20,772 bases of DNA from a virus. Positions 1 to 7,070 of the stretch are shown piece after piece. The first letter of the stretch is position 1. Every line of letters starts with the position of its first letter. The translations under genes and the position numbers were made by a program. Below the pieces are notes generated by a model, which had not been told where the DNA came from, did no database searches, and saw only the letters and a program-made list of their open reading frames with translations. The stretch spans positions 1 through 20,772 of IMG/VR virus record IMGVR_UViG_3300028388_003825; one strand, 5' to 3'.

Positions 1-1
1 C

Positions 2-214
2 TGGATCGACAACGTGACGTGCGAGGAGCTGATCGACTGCCTCGACAACTACTGCAAGGACTGGGACCCGAAACTCGCCACCTGGAAGCGCGGTCCGCGT
101 CATGACTGGGCATCCCACGGCGCGGACGCGGTGCGCTGCGGCGCGGTCGGGTTCAAAGACGAGCAGCACTACACCAAGAAGGACCTGATGCCACAGGCCC
201 TGCCGGACTACTGA
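2..214 (+). CDS. Terminase large subunit, C-terminal fragment
   Basis: This is the last 70 codons of a gene that begins before the window; the frame is open from base 2. The segment HDWASHGADAVRCGAVG (around 89-139) matches the end of the nuclease domain of phage large terminases, where a D-x-x-S-H-x-A-D-A-x-R pattern carries a metal-binding aspartate. The enzyme's ATPase and nuclease drive and cut DNA during packaging into the prohead. Its place before the portal gene, with two small genes between, fits that role. The GTG at 14 is only an internal codon, not a start. The short fragment limits certainty, but pattern and position agree. Confidence 0.82.
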   Translation, partial: WIDNVTCEELIDCLDNYCKDWDPKLATWKRGPRHDWASHGADAVRCGAVGFKDEQHYTKKDLMPQALPDY

Positions 215-224
215 GGAGGCACAC

Positions 225-401
225 ATGGCCACATTCAAGATGCCGTCGAGGAACGTCAACGAGCCGCGGTTCTCCAATCGCGACTGGCGTACCCTGGTCG
301 AAGAGATCGACACCCGCGGCCCGAGCGAGGTCTCATACGAGTTCTCCAACGGTCGCAAGTTCAAAGAACCATTCATCCCCACCGGCGGCGCTTATGAGTG
401 A
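225..401 (+). CDS. Small hypothetical protein between terminase and portal
   Basis: A 58-residue ORF starts at ATG 225 behind a strong ribosome binding site (GAGGAGG at 213-219, about 5 bases before the start) and ends at TGA 399-401. It overlaps the next ORF, which starts at ATG 394, by 8 bases, so translation is probably coupled. The protein is hydrophilic, has no cysteines or membrane segment, and contains the stretch YEFSNGRKFKEP near residues 38-49. I do not recognise a family. Its position in the late operon suggests a small head or connector-associated protein, but that is only context. Confidence 0.7.
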   Translation: MATFKMPSRNVNEPRFSNRDWRTLVEEIDTRGPSEVSYEFSNGRKFKEPFIPTGGAYE

Positions 402-618
402 CATCAAGCTCATCAAGCGAGACGGCGAGGACGGCATCAGCGTATCGGGCATGAGTCTGGTGCGCCGTGTTGCCGAGACACTGCACAAACACTACCCGGA
501 CCACCTCTGGGCGGTGAACATCGACGAAGAAGGCGGCGTGCTGACCGTGATGAACCAAGACCGTCCAGGAAGACCCCGACCTGAAGTCGGTCATGAGAGC
601 CGGCGGAGAACTGCTTGA
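394..618 (+). CDS. Small virion-associated protein, 5' part of an apparently frameshifted gene
   Basis: A 74-residue ORF starts at ATG 394, inside the end of the preceding gene. Residues 1 to about 52 look like a real protein (MSLVRRVAETLHKHYPDHLW followed by AVNIDEEGG). The tail after residue ~53 is Arg/Pro-rich (QDRPGRPRPEVGHESRRR) and looks like an out-of-frame translation. The +2 frame from 554 to 709 continues with a convincing sequence (VQEDPDLKSVMRAGGELLER and onward). The natural product is therefore probably about 105 residues, made from both frames. I recall a recurrent small podovirus protein next to the portal with this arrangement of helix and AGGE-LLER-like end, but cannot confirm it. 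Function unknown. Confidence 0.6.
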   Translation: MSDIKLIKRDGEDGISVSGMSLVRRVAETLHKHYPDHLWAVNIDEEGGVLTVMNQDRPGRPRPEVGHESRRRTA

Positions 619-709
619 GCGCTACCGGATCCACCGCGGTCGCTATCGCCCGGGCACCATTCAATCATTGCAGAAGGACTTCCGCGGCAACGTGAAGTTC
701 GACACCTGA
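554..709 (+). pseudogene. 3' part of the frameshifted small gene
   Basis: Frame +2 is open from 554, just after a TGA at 551-553, to TGA 707-709. It reads a hydrophilic, protein-like sequence including DPDLKSVMRAGGELLERYR and a C-terminus DFRGNVKFDT. The only ATG is at 593 and would give 39 residues, with no good ribosome binding site in front. The simplest reading is that this is the second half of the gene begun at 394, joined by a +1 frame change somewhere around 551-575. A loss of some bases at the junction is also possible. Whether it is a programmed frameshift, a mutation or a sequencing error cannot be told from sequence alone. Confidence 0.5.
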
Positions 710-720
710 CGGGGGATACC

Positions 721-2937
721 ATGGATCCAGAAGAGAACAAACAGGTCTACTTCGACGGCGAGGACCTCGAGCCGGACGAATTCGAGCACGGTGAGCCGGA
801 TGAGGACACCGACTGGTTGGCCCTCGCGCAGGACGCCTACCGGACCAGCACCGACTACTACAACTCCAGTCTGCGCAAGCAGTTCGAGCGGAACATCTCG
901 ATGTTCAACTCGAAGCATCCCTCTGGATCCAAGTACAACAGCGACGCCTACAAGTACCGCTCGAAGCTCTTCAGACCCAAAACTAGGTCCGCAATTACCC
1001 GAAACGAGGCCCAGGCAGCCTCGTCGTTCTTCGCCACGCAGGACATCGTCAACGTGGAGCCGGAGAACAAGAACGACCCGGTTGAGGTGCTGCAGGCCGA
1101 CATCAACGGCGAGCTTCTCAACTACCGCCTCGAGCATGACATCCCCTGGTTCCTTACCTGCATGGGCGCGTTCCAGGATTCGATGGTCATCGGCGCCTGC
1201 GTGTCCAAGCAGTACTGGGACTACGAGGAGGAGATACCGGAGGAACTCGACGACCCCTTTGCTGACCCCGAGATCACAGAGGAGGGTGGGATGCTCAGCG
1301 GCCCCGAGCCGAAGATCAAGAGCGACAAGCCAGTCGTCGACCTCATACCGATCGAGAATATCCGCTTCGACCCGGCCGCCGACTGGCGCGACCCGATCAA
1401 CACCTCACCCTACTTCATCCACATGATGCCGATGTACCTTGGTGACGTGAAGGACAAGATGACGATCGTGGATACGAAGACGGGGCAACCGGCGTGGTAC
1501 CAGGCATCTGACGACATCCTGATCGGCGCCAGTTCGAAGCTCGATGACGACTCCACCCGCCAGGTTCGCGTCGGCGACCGCAAGGACCCGATCGACGACA
1601 ACGGGCGCACAGACGACTTCCGGATCATCTGGATCCACGAGAACTTCATCCGCAAGGGCGGCTGCGACTACGTCTTCTACACAATCGGCGACCGCCACCT
1701 CCTGACCGACCCGGTCAAGATCGAGGAAGTCTACTTCACCGGCGTCCGCCCCTTCGTCATGGGCCACACCATCATCGAGTCGCACAAGACTCTCCCGAGC
1801 GGCGCCCCGGAGATCTGGGACGGTATCCAGACCGAGATCAACGAGGTCGCCAACCAGCGCATTGACAACGTCAAGCTGGTCCTCAACACCCGCTACTTCG
1901 TCAACCGCACGGCGAACATCGACACCAACAGCCTGACCCATTCGGTCCCCGGCGGCGTGGTGGTGATGGACGACGTGAACGCCGACATCCGGCCCGACCG
2001 CCCCGGCGACGTCACCGGCTCCAGCTATCAGGAGCAGGACCGACTCAACATCGACTTCGACGAGATCGCCGGCGCCTTCTCGCCCGGTTCGGTGCAGTCC
2101 AACCGCCAACTCAACGAGACCGTCGGCGGCATGGAAATGCTCAACGCAGACTCGAACACGCTGACCGAGTACCGGCTGCGCATCTTCGCTGAGACCTGGG
2201 TGCAGCCCGTGCTCAAGCAGCTTCTCCTACTCGAGCAGGCCTACGAGACCGACAAGAAGATCCTCCAGATCGCCGGCCAGAAGGCGCAGGCTTTCGAGCG
2301 GCTCCAGATTGCGAGCATTGAGGACTGGATGCTCGAGGCCCCGGTCAAGCCCAGGGTCAACGTCGGTTTCGGCAACAGCCAACCGCACCAGAGGATTCAG
2401 AAGATCCAGTCCGGATTCACCATCCTCGCCCAGATCCAGCAGATCCCCGGCGTCAACATCGAAGAGGTACGCCGGGAGATCTTCGGTGCCCTCGGCTACA
2501 AGGACGGCGACCGCTTCTTCCTCCCCGAGGAGGAGCAGCAGGATCCGGAGAAGATGCAGATGCAGCAGATGATCCAAGACCTGCAGCAGAAGCTGGCCAC
2601 CAAGGAGCTGGAGGCGCAGGCCAAGATCCAGGTCGCACAGATCAACGCTCAGGCGTCGGTCGAGACCGCACAGATCAAGACCAACGCGCAGCAGGAGATC
2701 GAGGGCTTCAAGACCCGGATCAAGCAGACCGACCAGAAGCTGGCCGCGGCCAAGCTGCGGGCCAACAACGACACCGAGATCGCCAAGCTGATGATGCAGC
2801 GCGAGGCGCTGATCGCCAACCTCCGCCAGAAAGAAGCGGACACGGCGCGCAACAACGCCAACAGCATGGCCGAGACCATCGCCCGGGGGCAATACGGGGC
2901 CGTCCCGGGCGTAGACGACGAACCCGGCAAAGGATAA
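721..2937 (+). CDS. Portal protein (head-tail connector)
   Basis: A 738-residue protein forming the ring at the unique head vertex through which DNA is packaged and ejected. The N-terminus is very acidic (residues 1-40). The middle has the typical portal stretch: ENFIRKGG, then VRPFVMGHTIIESHKTLPSG (around 341-360), then EINEVANQRIDNVK, and an AFSPGSVQSN segment before a long helix ending in the LLLEQ region. Residues about 610-715 are a Gln/Lys/Ala-rich coiled coil, common at the C-terminus of podoviral portals. Size is in the range of N4-like and related podoviral portals (700-770). The start ATG 721 has only a G-run (GGGGGA) in front. Position between terminase and scaffold supports the call. 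Confidence 0.92.
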   Translation: MDPEENKQVYFDGEDLEPDEFEHGEPDEDTDWLALAQDAYRTSTDYYNSSLRKQFERNISMFNSKHPSGSKYNSDAYKYRSKLFRPKTRSAITRNEAQAASSFFATQDIVNVEPENKNDPVEVLQADINGELLNYRLEHDIPWFLTCMGAFQDSMVIGACVSKQYWDYEEEIPEELDDPFADPEITEEGGMLSGPEPKIKSDKPVVDLIPIENIRFDPAADWRDPINTSPYFIHMMPMYLGDVKDKMTIVDTKTGQPAWYQASDDILIGASSKLDDDSTRQVRVGDRKDPIDDNGRTDDFRIIWIHENFIRKGGCDYVFYTIGDRHLLTDPVKIEEVYFTGVRPFVMGHTIIESHKTLPSGAPEIWDGIQTEINEVANQRIDNVKLVLNTRYFVNRTANIDTNSLTHSVPGGVVVMDDVNADIRPDRPGDVTGSSYQEQDRLNIDFDEIAGAFSPGSVQSNRQLNETVGGMEMLNADSNTLTEYRLRIFAETWVQPVLKQLLLLEQAYETDKKILQIAGQKAQAFERLQIASIEDWMLEAPVKPRVNVGFGNSQPHQRIQKIQSGFTILAQIQQIPGVNIEEVRREIFGALGYKDGDRFFLPEEEQQDPEKMQMQQMIQDLQQKLATKELEAQAKIQVAQINAQASVETAQIKTNAQQEIEGFKTRIKQTDQKLAAAKLRANNDTEIAKLMMQREALIANLRQKEADTARNNANSMAETIARGQYGAVPGVDDEPGKG

Positions 2938-2943
2938 TCCCCC

Positions 2944-3255
2944 ATGTCCAGATACAGCGACGACGTGCAGATCCAGGAGCAATCCGACCCCCTGTTCAAC
3001 AACGCCCGACTGGGCGTGGAGGCCGAAGCGTTCCTGGAGTCCAACCTCGGCAAGCATTTGATCACCCGAGCCGAGCATGAGATCGAGACGCACTACAAGG
3101 CCCTGAGCGAAACGGACCCTTTCGACTCAGCCCGTGTCGCGCATCTACAGAACAAGATCAAGGTCGCTCGAGCAGCCATCCAGTGGCTGGCCGAAACCAT
3201 CAACGAGGGGCATGTGGCCGCACAGACTCTCATTCAGCAAGACTTCAACGACTAG
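2944..3255 (+). CDS. Small portal-neighbour helical protein
   Basis: A 103-residue, almost wholly helical hydrophilic protein beginning 6 bases after the portal stop. AAAGGA lies about 8 bases before ATG 2944. Its layout (a short leader, AEAFLESNLGKHLITRAEHE, an acidic spacer, HLQNKIKVARAAIQWLAETI, and a final GHVAAQTLIQQ helix) matches a recurrent small protein that I recall immediately downstream of portal genes in many podovirus-like phages. No biochemical role is known to me; portal assembly or head completion is inferred from position only. No cysteine, no membrane segment. Confidence 0.78.
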   Translation: MSRYSDDVQIQEQSDPLFNNARLGVEAEAFLESNLGKHLITRAEHEIETHYKALSETDPFDSARVAHLQNKIKVARAAIQWLAETINEGHVAAQTLIQQDFND

Positions 3256-3264
3256 GAGCACCAC

Positions 3265-3843
3265 ATGCCATACAACAAAGTTGTTCGTTTGCGCAACGGG
3301 TACGAGTGGGACGACCTGCGCTTCCCGGCCACAGCAATCAACCCGCCCGGGCAGGTATCTGACCCCGATGTGGAGGCGACCACCGGGCTGCTATTGTTCG
3401 ACGCGGCGGGCACAGAGCTGATCTATGCGCTCGCGCAGATGCCTCACTCGTGGAAGGAGGGGAGCGAGATCAGCCCGCACGTCCACTGGACAAAGACTAC
3501 CTCCGCGGCAGGCAATGTGGCTTGGCAGCTGCGCCATCAGATCCTCCCGATCGGCGAAGTGGGCCCGGACGAGTGGACTGACGACGGGATAATCACCTCG
3601 CCCGTCGGCGGTACGCCGGACAATGACACCGCGTGGGAGCATCTGATCAGCAGCTGGCCAGACATCCCGATGGTCGATGGGACGAGCAAGTTTTCACTGT
3701 CGACTTGTATCCTGTTCGAGATTTCCCGAGTCGGTGGAAACGCCGGGGATACCTATGCGGCGGATGCCCGGCTCTTGGAGTTCGACCTCCACTACCAGAT
3801 CAACTCATTGGGCTCCGAAGTGGAGTTTGTGAAGAAGCCATGA
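3265..3843 (+). CDS. Putative beta-sandwich virion protein (MPHxWKxG...PHxHW family)
   Basis: A 192-residue protein with AGGAG 6 bases before ATG 3265. It is rich in predicted beta strands and carries two motifs I recognise from a widespread uncharacterised phage family: MPHSWKEG (residues 59-66) with PHVHW (71-75), and a C-terminal segment LLEFDLHYQINSLGSE. In that family these lie on adjacent strands of what looks like a jelly-roll. The clustered histidines (60, 72, 74) could bind metal, but that is inference. It sits between portal and lysis genes, away from the tail genes; head decoration or a neck appendage are both possible. The stop overlaps the next start as ATGA at 3840-3843. Confidence 0.72.
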   Translation: MPYNKVVRLRNGYEWDDLRFPATAINPPGQVSDPDVEATTGLLLFDAAGTELIYALAQMPHSWKEGSEISPHVHWTKTTSAAGNVAWQLRHQILPIGEVGPDEWTDDGIITSPVGGTPDNDTAWEHLISSWPDIPMVDGTSKFSLSTCILFEISRVGGNAGDTYAADARLLEFDLHYQINSLGSEVEFVKKP

Positions 3844-4178
3844 ACGTACTGACCCCCATCTACCTAACTTTCGCGGCGCTCTTCGGCGCCCTGATCATCT
3901 TCAACCTGGCCCACGGCGGCCCTGCGGCCGGGACCGTCGACACGGTCCACACCCGGTCCTACATGATCATCGAGGGTAACCCCTACGAGGTCGCCGGGGT
4001 GGAGTATCGGATTCACCGGGACCGGTGTATGCGGCTGGTGAATGAGGCGTTCCTGGATTCGAGGATCGACGGCGAGGAGGTGAAGACCTCGTTCGTGCTC
4101 TGCATGTCGTCGTCGTATGAGAAGCAGGCCCGCTACGAGGCGCAACTGATGATGAAGAAGGCGGAGGACAAACTCTGA
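3840..4178 (+). CDS. Single-membrane-segment protein before the lysozyme; candidate holin
   Basis: 112 residues from ATG 3840, which overlaps the previous stop by 4 bases; the stop shares its last base with the start of the lysozyme gene at 4178. Residues 4-24 form one hydrophobic helix (LTPIYLTFAALFGALIIFNL). The remaining ~88 residues are soluble, with two cysteines (63 and 88) that could pair if this part is periplasmic. One N-terminal segment plus a periplasmic domain is the layout of T4 T-type (class III) holins, and the lysozyme next door lacks a signal peptide and needs a holin. No sequence match to T was recognised. A spanin-like or other membrane protein is also possible. A longer in-frame start at 3633 lies inside the preceding gene and was not chosen. 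Confidence 0.72.
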   Translation: MNVLTPIYLTFAALFGALIIFNLAHGGPAAGTVDTVHTRSYMIIEGNPYEVAGVEYRIHRDRCMRLVNEAFLDSRIDGEEVKTSFVLCMSSSYEKQARYEAQLMMKKAEDKL

Positions 4179-4615
4179 TGACCGGACCCCACAAGTTTTT
4201 GCTCGAAGAGATGATTACCAGGCACGAGGGTTTCCGCGAGCGGGCCTACCTGGACACCGAGGGATTTCTGACGATCGGCTACGGATTCAACATCGACGGC
4301 AACGTCATGTGCGAGGAGGCCGCCAGAGCCCAGCTCCGCTGCGACATCAAGAAAACGGAGAAGGAGCTGAAGCGAACCATGCCTGTGTTCAATAACGTCT
4401 CAGGGGCCCGCAGAGCGGCTCTGATCGACATGGGCTACAACCTGGGCGTGCCCGGGCTGAAAGGCTTCCGCCGCATGTGGGCGGCGATCGCCAAGGACGA
4501 CTGGGAGACGGCGGCCGACGAGGCCAAGGATTCGAAGTGGTACAAGCAGGTCAAGTCCCGCGGCAAGCGGATTGTGAAAATACTTCGTACTGGGGAGTGG
4601 CCCCAGGACTTTTAA
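4178..4615 (+). CDS. Endolysin, T4-type lysozyme (glycoside hydrolase family 24)
   Basis: A 145-residue muramidase that cuts the glycan strands of peptidoglycan at the end of infection. The catalytic set Glu17, Asp26 and Thr32 (RHEGFRERAYLDTEGFLTIG) has the same spacing as Glu11, Asp20 and Thr26 of T4 lysozyme. The C-terminal half matches too: RRAALIDMGYNLG, then a DDWETAADEAKDSKWYKQV segment and the ending RTGEWP. Length is a little below T4's 164. There is no signal peptide or signal-anchor segment, so it should stay in the cytoplasm until a holin acts. The start overlaps the upstream stop (TGATG), implying coupled translation with the candidate holin. Confidence 0.95.
   Translation: MTGPHKFLLEEMITRHEGFRERAYLDTEGFLTIGYGFNIDGNVMCEEAARAQLRCDIKKTEKELKRTMPVFNNVSGARRAALIDMGYNLGVPGLKGFRRMWAAIAKDDWETAADEAKDSKWYKQVKSRGKRIVKILRTGEWPQDF
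4590..4613 (+). terminator. Terminator-like hairpin at the end of the lysozyme gene
   Basis: A 6-bp GC-rich stem pairs CTGGGG (4590-4595) with CCCCAG (4601-4606) around a 5-base loop AGTGG. Three bases later comes TTTT (4610-4613), overlapping the TAA stop. The T-run is short, so termination is likely partial. It would separate the portal-lysis transcript from the scaffold-capsid genes. Confidence 0.42.
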
Positions 4616-4642
4616 CCCCATCAGCCTACCCCAAGGGGCGGC

Positions 4643-4657
4643 GAGGAGATAGCTATG
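4643..4657 (+). promoter_or_regulatory. Ribosome binding site and ATG out of frame with the scaffold
   Basis: GAGGAG sits about 6 bases before ATG 4655. That ATG opens a 52-codon Arg/Gly-rich reading frame that runs over the scaffold N-terminus and does not look like a protein. The scaffold frame has a TGA at 4656 and only CTG 4668 or GTG 4680 as starts. The signal therefore most likely belongs to the scaffold gene, with one base too many or too few between 4655 and 4680, or with a re-initiation arrangement. Confidence 0.5.
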
Positions 4658-4679
4658 ACGCGCCTCACTGGACGACATC

Positions 4680-5663
4680 GTGAAGAATGCCCGCGCCGCG
4701 CGAGCCGGCGTGGAGCCGGACGAGGTACCGACCCCCGCGGATCCGCCCGAGGAGGAGTGGGAAGAGGAGGATCCGACGGTCCCAGATCAACCCGAACTAC
4801 CCGGCCCGGATGACGAATTGGAAGAGGAACGGGAACAAAATTCCGAAAATGGGAACTATACTGGTGAAGGGGAAGAAGATTCCCAAGACGAACCCGAAGA
4901 TCTCGTCACCATCATAGTCGACGGTGAGGAGCGACAGGTCCCCCGGGACCAGGTCTACGAGCAGGGCATTCGCACGCTCCAGAAGGAAGCGGCTGCGGAC
5001 AAACGCCTGGCAGAGGCCACACAACGGATGCGAGAGGTGGAAGCCTATCGCCAATCAGTTGAAGCGCAGCTGAGGAACAGCCAGCGCAAAGAGAATGATG
5101 GACGCCCGCTATCCAAGCAACAGGACGCGGACGTCCGCAAGAGAGCCCGTCAGATTATCGACAAGATTCTCGACGGGAATGAAGACGAGGCCGCTGAAGC
5201 TCTGGCCGAAGCAATGACGGGACGACAGCAGTCTACCCCGGACTTCGACGAGCAACGGCTGGCGCAAGAGCTTACCGAAAAGGTACAGCGTAATCTTGAG
5301 CGCCAGGCGGGAATCGCGGCCTTCAACGAGCAGTATGCTCACATCGCAAACGACCCACAGCTGTTTGCTATGGCCGATCGGAAGACGATCGAGATCGCCC
5401 AGGAACACCCCGAGTGGGGACCCAAGCAGATCATCCTGGAAGCGGGCAAGAAAGTCGAAGAGTGGCTGGCTGAGGTCGGTGGTGGTCCTACATCTCAGAA
5501 CGACACACCCCCGCCGTCAAGGAAGAATGAGCGGAAACGTACCACGGAAAAGCTAAAGACGGCCAAGTCCGCGAAGGCACCACGCCCGGCGGAGAAGCGG
5601 CCACAAACCAAATCGGAAATCGTCGCCGACATGAGAAAGAGGCGAGGTCTCCCGAACTACTAA
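4680..5663 (+). CDS. Capsid scaffolding protein
   Basis: 327 residues that direct assembly of the capsid shell and then leave it. Three features fit: a very acidic, Pro-rich N-terminal third (Glu/Asp runs to about residue 85), a helical charged middle with a coiled-coil look (residues 95-150), and a short basic C-terminus (KRPQTKSEIVADMRKRRGL) such as scaffolds use to bind coat protein. It lies directly before the capsid gene. The GTG start at 4680 has no ribosome binding site. The good one, GAGGAG at about 4643-4648, precedes ATG 4655, which is in another frame. Reading from there with one base skipped would give a plausible N-terminus containing ASLDDIVKNA, so the true start may be upstream. 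Confidence 0.85.
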   Translation: MKNARAARAGVEPDEVPTPADPPEEEWEEEDPTVPDQPELPGPDDELEEEREQNSENGNYTGEGEEDSQDEPEDLVTIIVDGEERQVPRDQVYEQGIRTLQKEAAADKRLAEATQRMREVEAYRQSVEAQLRNSQRKENDGRPLSKQQDADVRKRARQIIDKILDGNEDEAAEALAEAMTGRQQSTPDFDEQRLAQELTEKVQRNLERQAGIAAFNEQYAHIANDPQLFAMADRKTIEIAQEHPEWGPKQIILEAGKKVEEWLAEVGGGPTSQNDTPPPSRKNERKRTTEKLKTAKSAKAPRPAEKRPQTKSEIVADMRKRRGLPNY

Positions 5664-5684
5664 TTCTCTAGCGAGGTAATCACT

Positions 5685-6629
5685 ATGTCTGGTCAACTCT
5701 GGCAAACCGATTCGCTCGGTGGCTACATGTACTCGGACGAGCTGTCGGACGTGCTGCGCACGGCCCTTCAGCCGATGGTCCGTTTCCGTCAATTCTGCGA
5801 CGCTAAGGACGCAACTTCCAAGGGCCTACACAAGGGTGCTGAGTTCTACTGGAACGTCTACAGCGACGTGGCTGACGCCGGCGGCACGCTTCAGGAAACG
5901 GAAGCTATGCCGGAAACCAACTTCACGATCGAGCAGAACTCTCTGACCGTGACTGAATACGGTAACTCGGTCCCCTACACCGGCAAGCTCGACGACCTGT
6001 CGAAGCATCCGGTCGAGGAGATCATCCACAAGGTGCTGAAGAACGACGCCAACAAGGCGATGGACTCGGCGGCCCACGCGCAGTTCGACGCAACGCCGCT
6101 CACCGTCACCCCGGAGTCGGGCAACAGCGCGACCGCCATCACCCTGGAGACCACGGGTACGCCCACGGCCACCAACGCACTGGCGCTCAACAACGTCCAC
6201 GTCAAGCTCATCGTCGATCAGATGAAAGAGCGCAACATCCCGGTCTACAACGGCTCCGACTACTTCTGTGTCGGCCGCCCGAGCACCTTCCGGGATATGA
6301 AGGACGACATCGAGGCGCTCCACAGCTACGTGGATGCTGGCTTCCAGATGATCCTGAACGGTGAGATCGGCCGCTACGAGGGCTGCCGCTTCATCGAGCA
6401 GACGAACATCGCCTCGGAAGGCTGGAGCGGCGGCGTCTCTGACGCAGCCTACTTCTTCGGCGAGGACACGGTCGCTGAGGCCATCGTCATCCCGGAGGAG
6501 ATCCGCGGTAAGATCCCGACCGACTACGGTCGCTCGAAGGGTGTCGCCTGGTACTACCTGGGTGGCTTTGGTCTGGTCCACGATGCAGCCGCTCAGGCTC
6601 GCATCATCAAGTGGGCATCGGCCGCTTAA
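5685..6629 (+). CDS. Major capsid protein (HK97 fold, N4 gp56-like)
   Basis: 314 residues with a start at ATG 5685 behind GAGG. The order of segments is that of the N4 gp56-like family of HK97-fold coat proteins: a short N-arm (TDSLGGYMYSDELSDVLRTA), LQPMVRFRQFCDA, the KGAEFYWNVYSD strand, TLQETEAMPETNFTIEQNSL leading into VTEYGNSVPYTGKLDDLSKH, the backbone helix EEIIHKVLKNDANKAMDSAA, and a C-terminal GFGLVHDAAAQARIIKW. There is no sign of an N-terminal protease-cleaved delta domain; the separate scaffold gene just upstream takes that role. Codon use is strongly biased to C/G-ending codons, as expected for the most abundant virion protein. Confidence 0.92.
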   Translation: MSGQLWQTDSLGGYMYSDELSDVLRTALQPMVRFRQFCDAKDATSKGLHKGAEFYWNVYSDVADAGGTLQETEAMPETNFTIEQNSLTVTEYGNSVPYTGKLDDLSKHPVEEIIHKVLKNDANKAMDSAAHAQFDATPLTVTPESGNSATAITLETTGTPTATNALALNNVHVKLIVDQMKERNIPVYNGSDYFCVGRPSTFRDMKDDIEALHSYVDAGFQMILNGEIGRYEGCRFIEQTNIASEGWSGGVSDAAYFFGEDTVAEAIVIPEEIRGKIPTDYGRSKGVAWYYLGGFGLVHDAAAQARIIKWASAA

Positions 6630-6648
6630 TGAACTGACTGGGTGACCT

Positions 6649-6667
6649 GGGGCGGATTGGCCGCCCC
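6649..6667 (+). terminator. Hairpin after the capsid gene (no T-run)
   Basis: GGGGCGG (6649-6655) pairs perfectly with CCGCCCC (6661-6667) around ATTGG, a 7-bp GC stem. The bases after it are GGCACCCCGTC, so there is no T-run and it is not a standard intrinsic terminator. It more likely protects the 3' end of processed capsid mRNA or attenuates read-through. Confidence 0.45.
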
Positions 6668-6699
6668 GGCACCCCGTCTGAACCATAGGAGAGAGCATC

Positions 6700-7059
6700 A
6701 TGTCTTACGACGCACCTATCCACGCAACGTACCGTTTCGCATCGGCTACGTTCGACACCGCCTCGACTGTTGGCACGATTGTCGGCCCCGCCGGCAAGAA
6801 GGGTCGCATCCTGGGCGTCAGCTCCGTTGTCACGGTCGCCACCACTGTCGCAGCTTCCACTGTGCAGATCGGCGACGGCACCGACGACGACGAGTACGCA
6901 ACTCACACTGTGCCGATCGGCACCGCTGGTACAACCACCAACGGTTTCACGCAAGGTGACGACGAGTACATCCCGGCCGACACCGACGTGGTCGTGAAGA
7001 CCGGCGGTGAGGCGACCGCTGGCGACGGCGACATCATCGTCCACATCGCCTGGTTCTAA
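6700..7059 (+). CDS. Putative capsid decoration/head-stabilising protein
   Basis: 119 residues following the capsid gene, with AGGAGAG before ATG 6700. The sequence is rich in Thr, Val, Gly and Asp and looks all-beta, with almost no helix-forming stretch and no cysteine. The order RFASATFDTASTVGTIVGPA, then a KKGRILGVSSVVTVATT strand pair, and a final DIIVHIAWF is typical of small beta-barrel proteins coded next to capsid genes that coat the outside of the shell. Codon use resembles the capsid gene, suggesting high expression. I do not recognise a named family, so decoration is inferred from position, size and composition. Confidence 0.68.
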   Translation: MSYDAPIHATYRFASATFDTASTVGTIVGPAGKKGRILGVSSVVTVATTVAASTVQIGDGTDDDEYATHTVPIGTAGTTTNGFTQGDDEYIPADTDVVVKTGGEATAGDGDIIVHIAWF

Positions 7060-7070
7060 GGAGGATCATC

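Noticed and set aside
791-1426. Plus-strand 211-codon ORF inside the portal gene
   Set aside because: Ser/Arg/Thr/Pro-rich out-of-frame reading of the portal; no start signal.
2227-3093. Long minus-strand ORF (288 codons) opposite the portal C-terminus
   Set aside because: It is Leu-rich shadow sequence opposite the Gln/Lys/Glu coiled coil, spans two plus-strand genes, and has no ribosome binding site.
4655-4813. 52-codon ORF from ATG 4655 as a separate gene
   Set aside because: Despite its good ribosome binding site, the product is Arg/Gly-rich shadow of the scaffold N-terminus; treated as a displaced start signal instead.
5826-6701. Minus-strand ORF (291 codons) opposite the capsid gene
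   Set aside because: Stop-free because of the biased GC codon use of the capsid gene; its translation is Val/Arg/Asp-rich with no domain pattern.
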